The notes under the pieces are model-generated. The model ran no database searches, was not told the origin of the DNA, and saw only the letters and a program-made list of their open reading frames with translations. Shown in pieces: positions 6,316 through 8,232 of a stretch of 8,232 nt of DNA; the first letter of the stretch is position 1, and each line of letters opens with the position of its first letter. A program made the translations under genes and the position numbers. Origin of the DNA: an uncultured Alistipes sp. (GTDB taxonomy: Bacteria > Bacteroidota > Bacteroidia > Bacteroidales > Rikenellaceae); the NCBI GenBank assembly GCA_900770585.1, contig CAAGKW010000062.1, positions 1 to 8,232 of the forward strand, given 5' to 3'.

Positions 6316-6834
6316 TTAGAACAGGCGTTGCATCATCACCACATCGTGCCAACCGTCCGCGCCCAATCGCCAACGACGTCGCACGCCACACTCCTCGAAT
6401 TGGCACCCTGCAAACAGAGCACGGCAAGCCACATTATCGGTATCAATATCGCAATACAACTGATTGAGCATCAATACATCGCGCGCATATTCCACAAGTA
6501 GCGTCAATGCCTCGGTAGCATAGCCGCGACAACGCTCGCCATCAGCCACCAGCACCCCTACTCCTGCACGTCGGTTCAGCGGATCGAAGTCGAACAGATC
6601 GACCGCACCCACCGCACGTTCATCCTCGTTGAGAGCAATCACAAGACGCAACTGATGGGTGCGCCAAATATCGTACTGCTGCTGCTCGATAAACGCCCGC
6701 AAAATCTCGCGCGAAAAGGGGGCAACCGTACCGCTCACACCCCACACCGCAGGGTCGTTTTCCCAGCGATACATCGCCTCGACATCGCTCGGTTCGAGCG
6801 CACGAAGGTGAATATTCTGACCGCGCAAAAGCAT
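6316..6834 (-). CDS. GNAT-family N-acetyltransferase
   Basis: A 172-residue acetyl-CoA-dependent N-acetyltransferase of the GNAT fold, closest in overall look to the RimJ/RimL/SpeG group. The N-terminus has the group's typical LRALEPSDVEAMYRWENDP (10-28). The central beta strands are VGAVDLFDFDPLNRRAGVGV (75-94). The acetyl-CoA pyrophosphate loop is R101-C-R-G104-Y-A106, the R/Q-x-x-G-x-A/G motif, followed by helix 3. The usual late strand and Asn helix appear as LYCDIDTDNVACRALFAGCQF (126-146), with N134 and the GCQF equivalent of GF. The acceptor (a polyamine, a protein N-terminus or another amine) cannot be read from the sequence. The start codon is 4 bp after the stop of the ROK gene, so translation is probably coupled, and the gene has no promoter of its own that I can see. 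Confidence 0.9.
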   Translation of the reverse strand: MLLRGQNIHLRALEPSDVEAMYRWENDPAVWGVSGTVAPFSREILRAFIEQQQYDIWRTHQLRLVIALNEDERAVGAVDLFDFDPLNRRAGVGVLVADGERCRGYATEALTLLVEYARDVLMLNQLYCDIDTDNVACRALFAGCQFEECGVRRRWRLGADGWHDVVMMQRLF

Positions 6835-6838
6835 ACCG

Positions 6839-8065
6839 TTACAGACCTATAATCTTGTTGCGGATCAACATCGCCACGCCCCAAGCGCCAGCCGTCTCAT
6901 CGAGTTTCGACACGCGGAATTTGGTATCTTTATAGACCAGATTGAGCGAGTATTTGTTGGTCGCCGACTTCAAAGGCAACATCAAATAGTCGCCCGCGGC
7001 CGCTAAATTACCACCAATAACCACCGTTTCGGGATTGAAAATATTGATCAGAAATGCCACACTCTTGCCGATCTTTTCGCCCGCCTCCTCGATCAATTCG
7101 ATCGAGAGATTGTCGTCGTTGCGAGCTGCCTCGATAATATCATCAATATGTACAGTACCCTCTGTATCAACCTTTTCGCGCAAAATCGAATTGACTCCCG
7201 AATGAATCATTCCAACCATCTTCTCCTCGATTGCGATACCCGATACCTCGGTTTCGAGGCACCCCTTTTTGCCACACGAGCAGATGATCTCGTTATCGAA
7301 AAATGGCGTATGACCGAACTCGCCCGCAAAACCACTCTTGCCATAATACAGCTCGCCGTGCATCACAATACCAATCGCCACGCCACGGCCCAGATAGAGA
7401 TAGACCATATCGTTCTTCGGGGTGTCGGTCAGTGCGCACTCGGCATAGCAACGGGCGCGAGTATCATTTTCGAGCAGAACTCGAACTCCGACACGTGCTT
7501 CGAGAATCTCGCGCAACGATCGATCGCTCGACGTGAAATATTTATAACTGCAACCCGTATCAGGATTCACACGACCCGCAATGCAGACTCCAACGCCAAG
7601 AATTTTGCTTCGATCAACTCCCGATTTATCAATAAAATCGGCAATCGATGTGCAGATTTTTTCAAGACACTGAGGGCGATCCTCCAACTCAAAGTTAGTT
7701 TCGCAGTACTTATGTATCACATTGTTCTTCAAGTCGGTAAGCACGAACATCATATATTCGCGCGCAATTTCGACACCCACAAAATAGATCGCCGAATGGG
7801 CCAATCCGTAGATATTCGGACGACGACCACCCGCCGTTTCGACCTTGCCATTATCCGTTACGATATCCTCCTGAACCAACTCCTGAACCAACTTGGTGAT
7901 TGTCGGCACACTGATGTGCAACTCCTTGGTCAATTCGGCCAGCGTGCACTGACCGTGGAGAGCCATATAGGCAATAATATTTCGTTTGATGAGGCTGTTT
8001 TTGTGAGTCACACCCTTCATCATATCTGCTTCGTGTTGATTAAAAAAATCCTTTAATGAAGTCAT
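6839..8065 (-). CDS. ROK-family transcriptional regulator (NagC/XylR type)
   Basis: A 408-residue predicted DNA-binding regulator that would respond to a sugar or sugar derivative. Residues about 24-88 form a winged helix-turn-helix, with the HTH near CTLAELTKELHISVPTITKL (40-59) and a wing ending GGRRPNIYGL (79-88). The ROK domain follows. GEFGHT (248-253) and the ROK zinc site CSCGKKGCLE (262-271: C262, C264, C269, with H252) are intact, and so is END (199-201), where D201 matches the kinase catalytic base. The first phosphate-binding loop, DxGGT in ROK sugar kinases, is VEIARE (98-103) here, so kinase activity is unlikely; a second glycine motif, GGN (351-353), remains. This pattern fits a regulator, not an enzyme. 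The length of about 400 is normal for the NagC/Mlc group. It is the first gene of a two-gene operon with the GNAT gene. The inducer and targets are unknown; a target could be the gene beyond the right edge. Confidence 0.94.
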   Translation of the reverse strand: MTSLKDFFNQHEADMMKGVTHKNSLIKRNIIAYMALHGQCTLAELTKELHISVPTITKLVQELVQEDIVTDNGKVETAGGRRPNIYGLAHSAIYFVGVEIAREYMMFVLTDLKNNVIHKYCETNFELEDRPQCLEKICTSIADFIDKSGVDRSKILGVGVCIAGRVNPDTGCSYKYFTSSDRSLREILEARVGVRVLLENDTRARCYAECALTDTPKNDMVYLYLGRGVAIGIVMHGELYYGKSGFAGEFGHTPFFDNEIICSCGKKGCLETEVSGIAIEEKMVGMIHSGVNSILREKVDTEGTVHIDDIIEAARNDDNLSIELIEEAGEKIGKSVAFLINIFNPETVVIGGNLAAAGDYLMLPLKSATNKYSLNLVYKDTKFRVSKLDETAGAWGVAMLIRNKIIGL

Positions 8066-8098
8066 AGAATTTTACTATTTACTAACGCAATTATTAAA

Positions 8099-8128
8099 CA
8101 AAATTAATAAAGATTTTCAATTATACAA
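8099..8128 (-). promoter_or_regulatory. Promoter of the ROK-GNAT operon
   Basis: On the minus strand TTG (8128-8126), 19 nt, then TAATTTTG (8106-8099) is a Bacteroidetes -33/-7 pair, with the -7 element 33 nt before the ROK start codon. An 11-bp palindrome (8133-8143) lies directly upstream. Confidence 0.7.
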
Positions 8129-8173
8129 CACTACTTTGAAAGTTTTTTCAATTTCTTTTGATGTTAGATAAAT

Positions 8174-8217
8174 AAAAAATGGACACAAAAGTGCTTTCGA
8201 TACACCTCTGCGTCCAT
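8174..8217 (-). terminator. Intrinsic terminator of a gene beyond the right edge
   Basis: On the minus-strand RNA a 15-bp stem forms (8203-8217 with 8179-8193) around a 9-nt loop, followed by a U tract (8179-8174) and more AU. Four of the pairs are G-U on the minus strand and would be A-C mismatches if read on the plus strand, so the direction is clear. It isolates the ROK operon from read-through and shows that a minus-strand gene ends just outside the window. Confidence 0.88.
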
Positions 8218-8232
8218 CGTTTTATCGTAGTA

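Noticed and set aside
7148..8056. A 302-codon plus-strand frame opposite the ROK gene, and similar frames at 79-648 and 4262-4987
   Set aside because: All are mirror frames of confidently identified genes (ROK, purA, thioesterase) with no recognisable motif. They end or begin at places without promoter or start context.
8218..8232. 3' end of a further gene at the right edge
   Set aside because: The terminator at 8174-8217 implies a minus-strand gene ends nearby, and a TAA occurs at 8222-8224 in one frame. Fifteen bases are too few to call any coding sequence.

Overview
The window looks like ordinary chromosome from a member of the Bacteroidota, most likely order Bacteroidales. An Alistipes-like (Rikenellaceae) genome is my best guess. 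The main clue is the promoters: five of six start regions carry a match to the Bacteroidetes -7 element TAnnTTTG, several with a TTG or TTTG about 19 nt upstream, and Shine-Dalgarno sites are absent or weak. Protein content (MltG, an FatA-type acyl-ACP thioesterase, a long lipid-face/periplasmic TPR protein) and heavy use of TCG serine codons in genes flanked by AT-rich spacers fit this. The genus is inference.

Layout, left to right. Bases 1-579 (minus) are the first 193 codons of purA, cut by the left edge. A 213-bp AT-rich divergent spacer separates it from an exported 665-residue TPR protein (793-2790, plus). This is followed 32 bp later by an MFS transporter (2823-4223, plus), probably in the same transcript, ending at a strong intrinsic terminator (4250-4286). 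An acyl-ACP thioesterase with its own promoter follows (4343-5065, plus). The next 200 bp hold a gene easily missed: the small SRP RNA (ffs) on the minus strand (about 5119-5214), with a complete promoter and a downstream hairpin terminator. Its promoter lies back to back with that of mltG (5266-6279, plus), the endolytic murein transglycosylase. mltG ends at a terminator that separates it by only 36 bp from a convergent two-gene minus-strand operon: a ROK-family transcriptional regulator (6839-8065) and a GNAT N-acetyltransferase (6316-6834), 4 bp apart. Upstream of the ROK gene lie its promoter and then a strong minus-strand terminator (8174-8217) that must belong to a gene beyond the right edge.

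The genes do not form one pathway. They cover purine synthesis (PurA), fatty-acid release (thioesterase), protein targeting (SRP RNA), cell-wall growth (MltG), envelope protein scaffolding (TPR protein), solute transport (MFS) and a small regulatory operon (ROK and GNAT). I see no mobile element, CRISPR array, tRNA, prophage or defence system, and no convincing undescribed system. The items most worth a second look are the MFS protein's resemblance to eukaryotic MFSD1, the SRP RNA with its overlapping divergent promoters, and the unusual architecture of the TPR protein.
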